64,000 nt of DNA from Steinernema hermaphroditum (taxonomy: Eukaryota; Nematoda; Chromadorea; Rhabditida; Steinernematidae). The translations under genes were made by a program, and so were the position numbers. The stretch is taken from contig CM059625.1 in assembly GCA_030435675.1 (NCBI GenBank), positions 9,610,001 to 9,674,000 of the forward strand. Direction: 5' to 3'. Shown here piece after piece: positions 11,918-23,070 of this stretch; position 1 is the stretch's first letter; every line of letters starts with the position of its first letter. The notes under the pieces are model-generated. The model ran no database searches. It saw only the letters and a program-made list of their open reading frames with translations, and was not told where the DNA came from.

Positions 11918-14900
11918 TGGACAAATGCTAATGACACCCATATAGAACAAAGAAAACATAGGTGCCTTTTCAATCGCTTTTTTTGTTGAAACGTTCAGCA
12001 ACCGAGAATGCCAGAGTATAACACCTGCCACTGATGATATTCGTTGGTGTATAACTAGAACACTGTTTAGTCCTCATGCGAACAGTCTATACAATCTTTG
12101 CTTGTAGAGAGACCGCCGGAAATTGTTTGCATTCATATGAAAGCCAAAAACAGTTGCTGAGTCAGCGAAGTCACCCGTTTATCGACTTATTTTTCTACTC
12201 ATGCTCATTTCGCGTGAATGAATGAGAGTCAGCTAATATTCTCGTTACCCTTTGCGGCGAACGTCTTTCCAACTCTCACTATTTTGAAATTGTTCGCATT
12301 TGCGCCCATCAAACGTTGCCGAGCGTCCAGTGTAACGCTGCACGTACGTGAGCTGTGTCACTCACTTATCAAAGTCCTTTGACCAAAGGTGATACTATGT
12401 TCGCACGTACGGGCCTAAATGGCAACGATCGTTGTTGTGTATCGTTGACAGTGGCCTTTATCAGGAAAAAATAGGCATAATGACAATTACCACAATAAAT
12501 GAACCATTGATACAGTTGAGAAGTGTGTCATATACAACAAAGATCTCATTTGGAACTGCCCTTAGAGCTTTGAGATGTGCTTGGTTGTTTGGCTTTGATT
12601 CGTTGTGCGTTTGTAATATGACCTGTTTATAACACCGTTCAACACCATCTTTCTAATGACAAGACGACATCGGCGAATTCCTCAAATGCGCTTTCTTGCG
12701 TTGCATGCTGCCAGCGAGCCACTGCAATTCTGTTTGTATTCTGCGCTCACCAACAATGATTTTCGTCCCCTAAAAGACTTACTGCTCATCAAAAACAAGA
12801 AGTAAGCCATATTTACACCAAATGGAATTCATTCCACATGCTTCCTTGTTATCTACAGCTGTTTTTCTCCGCTACGCTCTTTGACCATAAACAATATTTT
12901 TTATCATGTTTTCGATGAGTGCGTAAACACCGAGTAATTGCTGACAGTACCATTCTCGATATCTGAGCACGACGATTTCTTTGAACTGAACCTTCTTTTG
13001 CATTGGTGGATGACCCGCAGACACGGGAATACAATTTTGTGAGAAGTGAGCCGACAGATGTGCCTGATTGCGTCATAGCACGCATCTATGTTTAAAACGG
13101 ATTTTACGGCTCTGGCATCTACGACTGAATCGGACGAGTTGTCAAGTTGTGGAAGCTTAACTGAGTTTTCCTTTCGCCAGTTTGCCTATGCTTATTGCAA
13201 TTTCCGTCGACTGCTGTTTTTCGTTGTTCACTGTCCTCTGTTGTTATTGAGTTGTCATTGCATAGATGTGTCTTTATGTTTTGAAGAACTTCCTTCACTC
13301 CAGCAGACAACATTCACACATCACTGTTTACTTCTGTGCGCCGTCCATGGCAAAACTCGTTGCAGGCACTACCTGCTGGCAAGGAACGACTGCTGAGATT
13401 TCGCTGTTTGGCTGTCAAGATGCTGTTACACAACGTGACTGCGCTAATGCGAAACAACAGAGTCCACCGCCTTTCCCTATCATTCACTATTAGTTTGTCC
13501 ACCAAACCCCTTATGTGCGTTTTTGAATTCTTTACGTTCGCTCGTACTCGCAAACAAAATCACGTGAACGCAAACGGAGGCCGTTAGCTTCGTGGTCGTT
13601 GGCTGTCTCTGTTTCACAACAACACGCTACTGACGCAACTGCACAGAACGAAGCTGACGTCCGCTTTATATGCCCATCAAAGTTCTTAAGCAAGTACAAC
13701 TAGGCAAATATCGAGCAATTCCATCATTTGGCATAGCTGGCACTTCAAGTCATTTTTGGTTATGTTTTTCCGTAGGTGAAAGCGTTCTTTGTTCTTATTA
13801 CCTCAACGGCAAATTGCACAAGTATAGTCCAGCACCCATTCTACTTGTTTTTTTTTTCTCCACGTCAGAAGTTTCTATCGACAAAACATTTCCATTAAGT
13901 AACCATATTGTGTATATCAAGTTTCCCTACCAACGTTGCAAGTGCATCCAGAGTGCTTTCCGTTTTTCCGTCTTAAAAACCGTGTTTATAAATATTTCAG
14001 GCAAACATTATAACTAACATGCGACAGAAATGACTCGAAGATGCCTCCTTATTTACCTGCGATTCGCAGATTGTGGCACCGTCGGCTCTTCACTTTTCCG
14101 GATTTGTTTGAACATTAGCCATTTTTAAACATTTTGAGGGTTTGTTATCGTTGGTAACGCCCAAATTGTGAGGGGCTTAAGGCCAGCTGGGGACAGCATT
14201 TGCGAGCGATGACACTATTGATTTTAAAGAGCATGGGGCCTCTGCTGGATGCGGCCAGCTGGCGCCGCAAAAGCTACTTCTTCCAAAACGGCATTCCTTC
14301 TCCCCGAAAACGAATATCTTGCGCGGTGTTGCGCAGTTCTGTTTGTCTCCTTGATCAACGAGGAAGGGAGCCGCTTCACAGCGGACGATTTGTAAGGGCC
14401 GCGTTGTTAGTATCGGCGACGAGGTCGCCACTGCTGCTTCGTTGCGCTCGGCGCTCTGCCGCCTGTCCACGTCTGCCATGTCACATACCTCGGCGCCCCA
14501 AAGAGTTCCTACACCATCGTGTTTCCTACCACAACTCTTTTTGTTAAGATGCGAAAGCTGGCTGCCATCTTCCCTCACACTCACCGGATTCAAGAACACT
14601 TGGATTTGATATCCGTTAACGCTTCGCATCTACACGCTGCTTTCAAGCAGCGAAAACCACCGCTATTTCCACGCGATAAATAATCAAGAATTCATGCCGA
14701 ACTTTAAACGCTATGACGTTCAAAATTGCCTAGTGTCATAACATCGGCTCTGTGTATGTGCTGAGTTGCTATCTCATTTTCAGTCCAAGTTCGGCTTTAC
14801 ACGCACCTCATGACCGTGGTTTCCCTGTACTGTCGTCAACATCCTTTCGATCAGCTCCGCCTTTATTTGGCTGACAATACGGCACGCCTCTTTGTTATGC

Positions 14901-15478
14901 ACGCGCTTAAAACGACCATTCGTGCTAATGTCGGTTGACAGTTAATGATGAATGTCTCGTACGCTACTTCTTTCATGTTTCATCGCAATTAATTCTCGAC
15001 CACATGATCTGCGCGTTGTGTTTGGGCGTTTCTTTAAAAGTACAAAGCTCACGTTTATCGCTGTGAATAGGGTTACCTTTTCGCCTGTGTACAATGAGCA
15101 AAGCATTGCTGGGGCGCCGCATCTTCCGTCATTGCTGCGCCAAATCCTAGGACAGGAATACCTCCTGATTACAGAGTAGATCGCGTTTGTTTGTCCCGAT
15201 CACGCGTGTCTGTGTGCCGGTTCTGTTTTTTCACGGCGAATGTTTTCGCTGAGACGGGCGGAGCGCGCCGTAGAAAGGGGCAGCGGCGAGCGGCTGAGTA
15301 CGTGAGTGAGAGGTTCTGCTCGCTTCTTGTATGTTTTCCAGAAATTCACCTACACGATAAAGTAGTCGGTATGCCTTATTGCTTCGCCTCTTTAGGCGTG
15401 TAACATGAGCGTTGTTTCGTGTGTTCATATATTGTCAACAATGAGTGCATTTTCAGACGCTAATTCGAATTTGCCAAG
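11918..15478. other. Intergenic region without a recognisable gene
   Basis: Several overlapping stop-poor frames occur on both strands at 13088-13590 and 14177-14629, but none has a domain or exon chain. A CpG-rich patch at about 15235-15310 ends in a donor-like GTGAGTGAG and could be a 5' UTR exon or promoter of the NDRG gene that follows. Confidence 0.45.
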
Positions 15479-17829
15479 ATGTCGGACGATCTAACGGTAA
15501 TGATGATTATGATTTAATTTCTATTTTCATATGTAGGCTGAAAAGCAGAGCAGATTCTGTTACTTTACAAATTTATAGCTCGAGTAGAGCATAGCTAGTT
15601 GACGTCATTGGGTGTGTGCAAATATGGAACACATCTATTATGCGTTGAGTTTTCGATAAAAAGTGAACACTTGTGAGACAAACGGCGTTGTGAATACAAA
15701 AAAACCTGCTTCTTTGCACCTGCAAGTCAACAGAACACCTGACACCTTGCCAAAAACATATAAACTCGCCATCCAAATCCCGTTTTCGTGAGATTATAAT
15801 TGCTGAGTGTGGCAATTTAGCGCGTGGATGAAGTGTTATTATCGACAGCCGACTGGAACACGATTTTCTCTGTTGAAATCAAAACAATACGCTATAATAA
15901 ATGGCAAAAAAGTGTTCTCGGAAGCATAATCAATTCTTCTGAGTGACAAACATTTCATGAAGTGTAGTAAGGGATGTTTTCTTTCACCTTCTTCATCAGC
16001 CGGTTTTCCCATATTTTCACGTTCACGGCGTCCTCGAATCATCACAAAACTGGTAAAGCAAAAGAAACAAAGATTTGTTATGCATTCACATAGTACAACA
16101 TATGCACTTACGCAGCACAACAGGATGTACGAATTTGTAGGTAGCACAATAAAAGAAAGGGAATTTCAGATGGTGTCGGTGCAAACGGCAAAGTCCGGAT
16201 ACTTGCATGTTTATGTGCAGGGAAACCTTGACGACCGTCACGGAAAAACGGTCATCCTCACCGTCCACGATGTTGGAACCAACTGTAACTAGGCATAAAG
16301 TCATCGAGCAAGCATTGAGCAAATAATTTAGACAAAACTTTCGTTCGTTTCGTCAACCACTCGGCCATGGCCGAAGTGAAGCAGAAGGCTATCTTCCTCC
16401 ACGTCTGTGTTCCCGGACAAGAGGACAATGCGCCTGATTTCGTTGGAGAGTATGACTTCCTCTAATTACGCTAATATATATGTTGCTGTAGTTTCCCTAC
16501 GTTGGCGCAGCTGGGAGAAGACCTCGTCTGCGTTCTGGACAAGCTGGATGTCAAGACCTGCATTGCGTTCGGTGAAGGAGCTGGAGCGAACATTGTTTGC
16601 CGTTTCGCTGTATGTTATAGCTAGAATATTAAAGCGACAATAATGTAATTTCAGATGGCATGGCCCAATCGTATCATGGGAATCATCTTGGTTCACTGCA
16701 CTTCAACCACGGCCGGCATTATTGAATACTGCAAGGACAAAGTAAGAAAGACTACACCTAAGCATCTCTAGCGGTTTATAGCTCATCAACATGCGCCTCG
16801 AAAGCGGAGTCATGTCGCAGGGCGCTTGGGACTATCTCGCCATGCACAAATTCGGATCGGTGAGTAGGTTTTAATCGACAACTGAGGAAATCGTTGCTTT
16901 TGCTGCGGTCGAGCTTGCTCGGCTTTTCTAAAAACGTCCTTTGTGTTTGTTCAATGTTACACATGATCTAATGATGTTCATTTTTAACATTCATGTCTGT
17001 GCAGGAGGTAAGTTGCATGGTTGTTTGTAACGCTTGCTCTTTGCATCGTGCTGACATTGATCGCACTCACAGTCGCACAAGTACCTTCTCGAATCAGTAG
17101 TATCTACAGTAGACATATTGCCCTGTTTTAGTGTAACACTTGCTTTAGCGTGCTTTCTGAATCTGTCGCATCGGTTTCCTCTCCTGTGACTATCAGCATT
17201 GACCACAACTTTCCTCAGAGAGAATATCGACCAAACGTTCAGCTTGTTTTCTTTCAGAGTGATAAGAAGGAAAAGCAAGCGTATATTGAAGAGCTAAAAG
17301 CGTCCCTGAATCCTAAAAACCTCAGCAAGTACCTCTACAGTTTCAGCAAGCGTACTGACCTTTCTACCGTCATTGGAACTAAGCTGGACACGTTTGTACA
17401 CTTAACTGCGCATCTTCTTATATTGACTGTTACAGCATGGATGCTCTGCTAGTTACTGGAGCTCGTGCTTCTCATCTTCATACCGTCTACACGACTCATA
17501 AATCGATGAACAAGAAGAAGACCACTTTGCTTGTTGTTGACAACGTCAGCGATGTTATGGCCGAGGCTGTAAGGAACGGTTTGCAATTTATTGATTCATG
17601 TATTTTTCAGCCAGACAACTTGGCTCGTTCGCTGATTCTTTTGTGCAAGGGATGCGGTGTCCTGTCCGGCGTCGCTATTCCTGGAATGGAGCGCCAGCGC
17701 ACATTGAGCAGGTAATATATTTTCCGAAAATATTGATGTAACACTGAATTGCTTAGCTCCATGGAGGAGGCTGACAGGCCGCGTCGTCTGTCCGTTACCA
17801 ACCCTCCGCAAATGCCTGTCGCACAGTAA
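15479..17829 (+). CDS. NDRG-family alpha/beta-hydrolase-fold protein
   Basis: N-myc downstream-regulated (NDRG) proteins are cytosolic, catalytically inactive alpha/beta-hydrolase-fold proteins linked to stress, differentiation and trafficking. Exons: 15479-15496 (tentative start MSDDLT), 16170-16284, 16332-16449, 16492-16609, 16655-16741, 16782-16859, 17258-17391, 17436-17568, 17611-17711 and 17757-17829. All phases agree and give about 324 residues, slightly short for the family. Recognisable parts are LTVHDVGTNYKTF (usual HDxGxNxK), HVCVPGQEDNAPDF (usual HVDAPGQQDGA), FGEGAGANIVCRFA at the nucleophile-elbow position without a catalytic Ser, and LLVTGARASHLHTVY. The N-terminal exon is the weakest join because a 673-nt intron separates it from the body. 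A poly(A) signal lies at 18016. A possible 3-nt microexon in the 398-nt intron is discussed in the findings. Confidence 0.92.
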
Positions 17830-19210
17830 TCGCATCCAACATTCGACAGTGTCCTTTTTTAGTCAGTAATATATTTTGCATACTCCATCCAACAGAGAAT
17901 CTATCCTCAACTCACAATTAATTTTGTAATCTGTGACCACCAGGTAGCGTTGCTCTACAATTTGATCCCATTCCACTATAAGTGATTATGCTTTTTGTAA
18001 ACCATTTCGCGTTTCAATAAATCATCTGTTTCGTGAAACAAACACCTTCAGTACAACGTCTATTTCAATAAAATAGTTGAGATACGTTAAAGCAAGCATC
18101 ACACAAAGAAAGGGCGCAACTGAAGATGCTACTGATCTCAGAAGGTGTGAAATCGAGTGCAGCAAATGAACTTTGTAAATTCGAAGTTACCAACAAAAAG
18201 GGGTTTGCTCTAAATTATCTCTCTTCCGATTTGAAAATATATATAATGAAGTTGTAAAGCGGTCTGCGCTGTTATCTACTCATGAGAACACTTTCCTCGC
18301 GTGTTTGTTTACCGTTTCTTACTGCATCAAGCACCTCTTAGGCGATTAGCGTTTGGTCTCTCGCACTAACGACATTTCATTCTCGCACCTGTTGAAACAA
18401 GAGGCTTCGATAACCAGTTCCGAGGTGTTTGCATCCATACCTTTTTGTCGAAAAGAGAAGGTAATTGAAAATTGCCGATTTTGGTCAATGACCTAGAAAA
18501 GACTACAAAAAGGAATGCAAGATAAGGCACCAAATATGGCTTTGAAAATGAGACCTGAAACAAATTTTGCTGGATGCAACGCGACAAGCAGCTCGGTTCA
18601 CATACTATTTTGGTCACAGCACCAAAGCACCACATTGAATTTAGAATCCGGTGTTCGGGAAAATGCTGCATCAATGTCCCACGTTCTAACAATGTCCTAC
18701 GATTGCGATCGCTTAGAGTTTAAGTGTTCAAATTTAGGAAATAATGTGCAGTTTGTCAACGATCAAAGCTGTTCGGTAAAAACTGCTTACGGCAACAAAA
18801 CGACTCGAGTTTCAATTAATAACTGACAGCATGCACTTCCTCAACTTTCAATTCAACTATCTAGCCCGACATCAGCGATGAACTGCGTTCTCTTTTCCGT
18901 GATTCATCGCTGCTCGAACTGCGTTTGAGCGGAAGTCCAGTTTGTTTTGAGGGAGGAAAGAGGGAGGTTGGACAAACTCGCAAAAGATTACGGGCACGGG
19001 CAGTCGGCCAACATTTCGAGTACAAATACTGGTTGCAAGCGTCCATTTGTCGTTTAAAGGGACTGGATTCAGTTCCAAGTGTTTGCTGCGCGCGCGTCAT
19101 CGGGCAGCTGGACCAACAGAGCTTGTCATTCGCCCACTTTCAAGACAATAGACTGCTGCTAGCACCTGACGGGCTTTCCTTTCGGAATCCGGAGAATTTT
19201 GTGAATAGTA
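17830..19210. other. Gap between the NDRG and CX-module genes
   Basis: It holds the NDRG 3' UTR with AATAAA at 18016-18021. Frames at 18515-18826 (+, 103 codons, several Cys) and 18366-18692 (-, 108 codons) overlap on opposite strands. Neither shows a recognisable domain, signal peptide or splice partner. A CX-module upstream exon with a signal peptide could lie here, but I did not find one. Confidence 0.4.
18016..18021 (+). promoter_or_regulatory. Poly(A) signal AATAAA
   Basis: It lies 187 nt after the NDRG stop codon. A second AATAAA-containing motif follows near 18065. Confidence 0.5.
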
Positions 19211-19884
19211 ATGGCCCAAGATCGAAGTGGCCCGTGGTCGCGATGGGATCAACCTGGCAAGTTCTGGAATTTACGCGTGTCGCGCTAACTTAAATGCTTT
19301 TAGGTTCGAATTTTCTCCCACTGAATAATGCCCCTTTGAGACAGCAGTATGACGCTCCTACCGGAATGGCCGGTGGATCTATCAGCGCGCAACTTGGAAA
19401 TTACCAAGATGCAAAACTTTTAAACTACAATGATTGTAAGACATATATCTGCAAGCAGTCTTTCTGGTAATTAAGCCTGTTTAGCTGTCGACCCTCTTTT
19501 CTACAATTGCTTCTATGGGGCTGCAAACAATCCTGAAAGAATAATTGTACAGTGCCTCAAGGATATTGGTTGTTGCGAAACCACCTGCTGTCCGAACTAC
19601 GCTTGGTAAGTCGTTCATGGTGAAAAGGGTGATTTCTTTCTTTTTACAGGCAGGATAAGTATGGCTGGGCGGTTGCATTAATTATTGTCTTTGGCGCAAT
19701 AGTGCTTATTGCTGGTATCATCTGGCTTCTTGTCTGGCTCTTCAATCGGGCTCAGGACAAGCGACAACGACGTTACTTCGAGTCGGCACAGGGGATCAGT
19801 CCAGCGGCGTCGCAAGTGAGTGTTGCTCCCCCACCGCCTGGTCACTACAACTACGCCCCCTCTCACAAGGACTACCGCTACTAG
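19211..19884 (+). CDS. CX-module single-pass membrane protein
   Basis: Exons: 19211-19256, 19304-19435, 19485-19605 and 19650-19884, about 177 residues. The third exon encodes the Cys-rich CX module (VDPLFYNCFYGAANN, IIVQCLKDIGCCETTCCPN), a domain known from nematode membrane proteins of unknown role. It is followed directly by a hydrophobic span (WAVALIIVFGAIVLIAGIIW, then LLVWLF), a basic stop-transfer (NRAQDKRQRR), and a Pro/Tyr-rich tail ending HKDYRY. By the positive-inside rule the CX module should be outside. The chosen start is the first Met after an in-frame stop, and no cleavable signal peptide is visible, so either topology is set by the internal span or a signal exon upstream is missing. 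The first intron uses a GC donor (CTG|GCAAGT), which makes the first join less certain than the other three. Confidence 0.85.
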
Positions 19885-19955
19885 ACAAAAATACAAATGT
19901 GGGATATAACTGCTAATGTCTGTATAAATGTGACGACATCACACAACAGCTGTAT

Positions 19956-19961
19956 TTTATT
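19956..19961 (-). promoter_or_regulatory. Poly(A) signal for vang-1 (minus strand)
   Basis: AATAAA on the minus strand, 192 nt beyond the Van Gogh stop codon, in the short gap between two convergent genes. Confidence 0.5.
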
Positions 19962-20152
19962 GTTTACATTTATGTACATACATCAGACAAACGCAAAAAT
20001 GCGAAACAGTAAAACTTTCGAAGTTCAAACCCGCTGTGATAAGTAATAAATTAATGGTTGCAGACGTATGTAAAGTATACGTAGATTCGATACGTTTCAA
20101 TCATCAAAGTTGGAACCAAACACGAAATGTTGTGGTCAACTTGTGCCGTAGC

Positions 20153-21854
20153 TCAGCACATCAAATCTCCATTTCCCTTGACTGCAAAGTTCCGCTTTGA
20201 ACTGGACTGTTCCGTAATGTTGAAAAAGGGTAAAGCGGACACGGTACACACCAACTGCACGCACGAATCGTTATCTTGGTTGTGTGACCGTAGAATAAAC
20301 GTAAGGCCGTGGCTTATGGAACTTGACGCCTGGCGGTCACAAACAATGGACCACTTGGATTCTTGAATGCTCGGCTAAAATTCTGAGGTTGATGTAAATG
20401 AAAGTACGCTCTTACCTGTAGAGGCATCCTGTCAGAAGTGAAGCGGTTTAGAAACGTTCGGGGCGATATGTTGTGGGCCAAACAGTTTTGGATATGCTCA
20501 AGAATTTGTTCTTGTGAGTGCAAATTTTGTCTGCGGGCGGCTCGGAGATACTTCATGAGCGGACGCTGGATGAGAGCGTATACTGACTTCGCGGCGTTCA
20601 CAATATCTGCCGGCTCGGTTATCGCCTAAATGATTACATTAGTTCAATTTCAATTGTGCAATAAGTTATGAATACCGCTTGTCCATTCGATTTCATAGGG
20701 AAGATGCTTTGAACATTGTAAAAAGCGTCTTCGGTGGAACCGAGTAATCTGAACTGTCGTTTCCGAATTCGACTTTCCCACTCCTGTTCCTCGTATAGAC
20801 GTTCGTTGTGGCCGCCTGTCTTACGCCGCGCTGCCGCTTCCAAAACGGCCCGTGCGTTTTCTTCTGACAGTGTTCCTGCACCCGTCCCGTCGATGTCGTA
20901 CATTTTGAACCCTGTGCTGACGTTTGAAGCACCGGATTTGGCTCTGGAGCGATGGGACTCGAGCGCACGGTTAAATGATGAAAAGTGAACGTTGTACAGA
21001 CGCAGCACTTGGACGGCAGCCTCTTGTAGGCTCATCATTCCCAAAGGAAATGAACGAAGTTCACCATCGGGGTCTCGAAGTACGGAGATAGTGAATTCAG
21101 GACGGAGGGAGCGAAGGACAAGAACAATTACCGATATGTAATGAACGTACAGAAGAACGTCAAGGAGAGATGTGGAGTAGCTGACAATATAAGAATAGGC
21201 TACTTGCCGTTCGAGAACTATTCGCACAATGAAAAAAAGCCAAAAGGCAAAAAGGATGAAGAGAACGAAGAAGGCAAGGGCTACCCTGGGTAAGAAAATT
21301 CGGGGCATGTCTGCAGCAGCAGATCGCCAGTAGACTGCCCATAAGGCGACGACAAGTAGGACCACTTTCACGCACATCGTGAGAACGTAACCCTGACAGT
21401 CTGGCGGACATTCTACTTCTGGCCACTCAATACTCATGTAAGGCAGAAGGAACGGAGTAACCATCATTAAGGGAGCGGATGCTATTGATATAAGAGATAG
21501 TACGAAGGCTGAGATTAGCCATAACCATCTTGAGCATCTTCGGCCCGTCACCTTTGTGGTAGGTTCAAAGTAAGGCAGTGCATTTCCCACATGTTGGGAG
21601 AAATCGCTTGTTGCTGTGATCACAGTCGTGTTATCACCCCACGTATCGTCCATGTCCATATGGCACACACCCTATAAACGCGAACATAAGAAAGAAAGAG
21701 AACACTGATCGAATACCTCACTAGCTGCAGCGCTGAATTGAGGAATCATCATTTGATGTTCGGTTTCCGATCCATATCGTTTTTGAATCCCTCTGCTACG
21801 ACTATGCTGTTTCTGAGATGACCGTCTCGTGGACCGCTCAGACACAACCGACAT
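20153..21854 (-). CDS. vang-1: Van Gogh/Strabismus planar cell polarity protein
   Basis: Van Gogh is a four-span membrane protein of the core planar cell polarity complex, working with Prickle, Dishevelled and Frizzled. Exons: 21717-21854, 20676-21671, 20416-20625 and 20153-20374. They give 521 residues, the same as vertebrate VANGL2. The first exon has the basic, Ser-rich N-terminus expected (STRRSSQKQHSRSRG). Four hydrophobic spans follow, including IFLPRVALAFFVLFILFAFW. The cytoplasmic part shows RSLRPEFTISVLRDPDGE, FKMYDIDGTG (usual LKVYNVDG), AAARRKTGGHNERLYEEQEW and LMKYLRAARRQNLHSQEQIL, all conserved family blocks. The final exon aligns with the family end (SISHGLTFILRS, PFFNITEQSSSKRNFAVK) but stops at NGDLMC, not at the usual ETxV PDZ-binding motif. 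The gene converges on the CX-module gene, with stops 268 nt apart. Confidence 0.96.
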
Positions 21855-23070
21855 TATCGATTTTAGAATAAATCAGTTTTTTAGCAACAACAGGACATGA
21901 AGGTTAGCGAACCTCTGAAACGACTCTGGTCAACAAACCCGTAAATGCGAAAGCATATCATTGGTGTGTGAAAAAATGCGCCGAGAAGCAGAAGAAGAAC
22001 GCATTGAACTGATCTTATCAACTTTAAAGACACGAAAGCGCGGCAAACTCTCTCGGTTCAAGACGAGCATTTGATTGAGGGACTACAGCGGGAGGCCGAA
22101 TTGCTCCGTTGGAGTGGGGGCGATTTTACCACAGCCGCGGACTCTCATCTTCTCCAGAAATCACTGCGCTACGCAGATCAACGGCACTCCTAAAACCGTT
22201 CACAGCAGGCCACGATCGAATTCGTCTTGTCAAGTTAATTCGCTCCCGCTCGGCGCGACCGTTGCAGCGTAAAATTCGAGCCGTTGAAATCAAATGGTCA
22301 GCGAATGGCAGCGGCAGTACCGAAGGTTGGCGAACGCAAGCGGCCTAGCACCAATGGCCTTTGACGCGCGCGACATAAAAGCGAGTGGGCTCTACGGTCG
22401 GATAGGCCTGCGCTCGCAGCGAGTGCAGCTCGGACACAGATGAACGTGTGCATGATTTGTCATTCTTCGCACTCGCTGCTCGCCTCCTTTCCCTTCTCGC
22501 ATTTCCCAACTCCCTTCCGATAACCCGCGTGGATGACCACCAGCGGAAGGCGTTGCGCAATGACCGTCCACGGCAGAACCGACTTGCTGTTTATCGGCAC
22601 GAGCAGCGGCCCCCTCAGTGGGCCTCCGAGTTGTCTGTCATGTAACGTGAGAGAAACCATCTGTTGCAGGCCCGAACAGTCGTGCAATTATACTGCGATC
22701 ACTTTTGCATAATCAGTTAAAGAATTGCTAGCACACCAGGTATCGACCCTGAAACAGTTACTCCAAACATGAACATGTCAAAATAGGTATTGTCGTCGTA
22801 GACTTTATATTCCGTAGCTATTTAGCTTTTCTGAGCTGAGAGTGATACTGTCAAAGTCAATGTAGATCGGATGGGCTTCATTTTTAAAACTACTTTTTCA
22901 TTTTCTTTTGTTTCCAGATCTGAGATTAATTTGGCCAAACATAAAACATACGACAGGTCCAACAGGGAACATTTATGACTCACTATTTACAAGCCACGTT
23001 CAATACTAATCTCGCACAACTTTGCTTCACTTGTTCAAGAGGGCACATGGCTGTCAACACCATAAAACTT
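21855..23070. other. Upstream region of vang-1 and 3' flank of the DHHC gene
   Basis: A CpG-rich stretch at about 22200-22640 gives overlapping open frames on both strands with no domain; it is best read as a promoter/5' UTR region for vang-1. The right part (22700-23070) is AT-rich and should contain the DHHC 3' UTR. Confidence 0.5.

Noticed and set aside
13088..13590. Cluster of overlapping ORFs on both strands
   Set aside because: No family, no consistent exon chain; the many frames reflect low stop density.
14177..14629. 150-codon minus ORF overlapping a 115-codon plus ORF
   Set aside because: Both strands are open over the same GC-richer DNA, as expected for stop-poor sequence, and neither has a recognisable motif.
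18366..18826. Opposed ORFs with several Cys between the NDRG and CX-module genes
   Set aside because: Neither has a signal peptide or splice sites linking it to a neighbour. Noted only as unresolved sequence.
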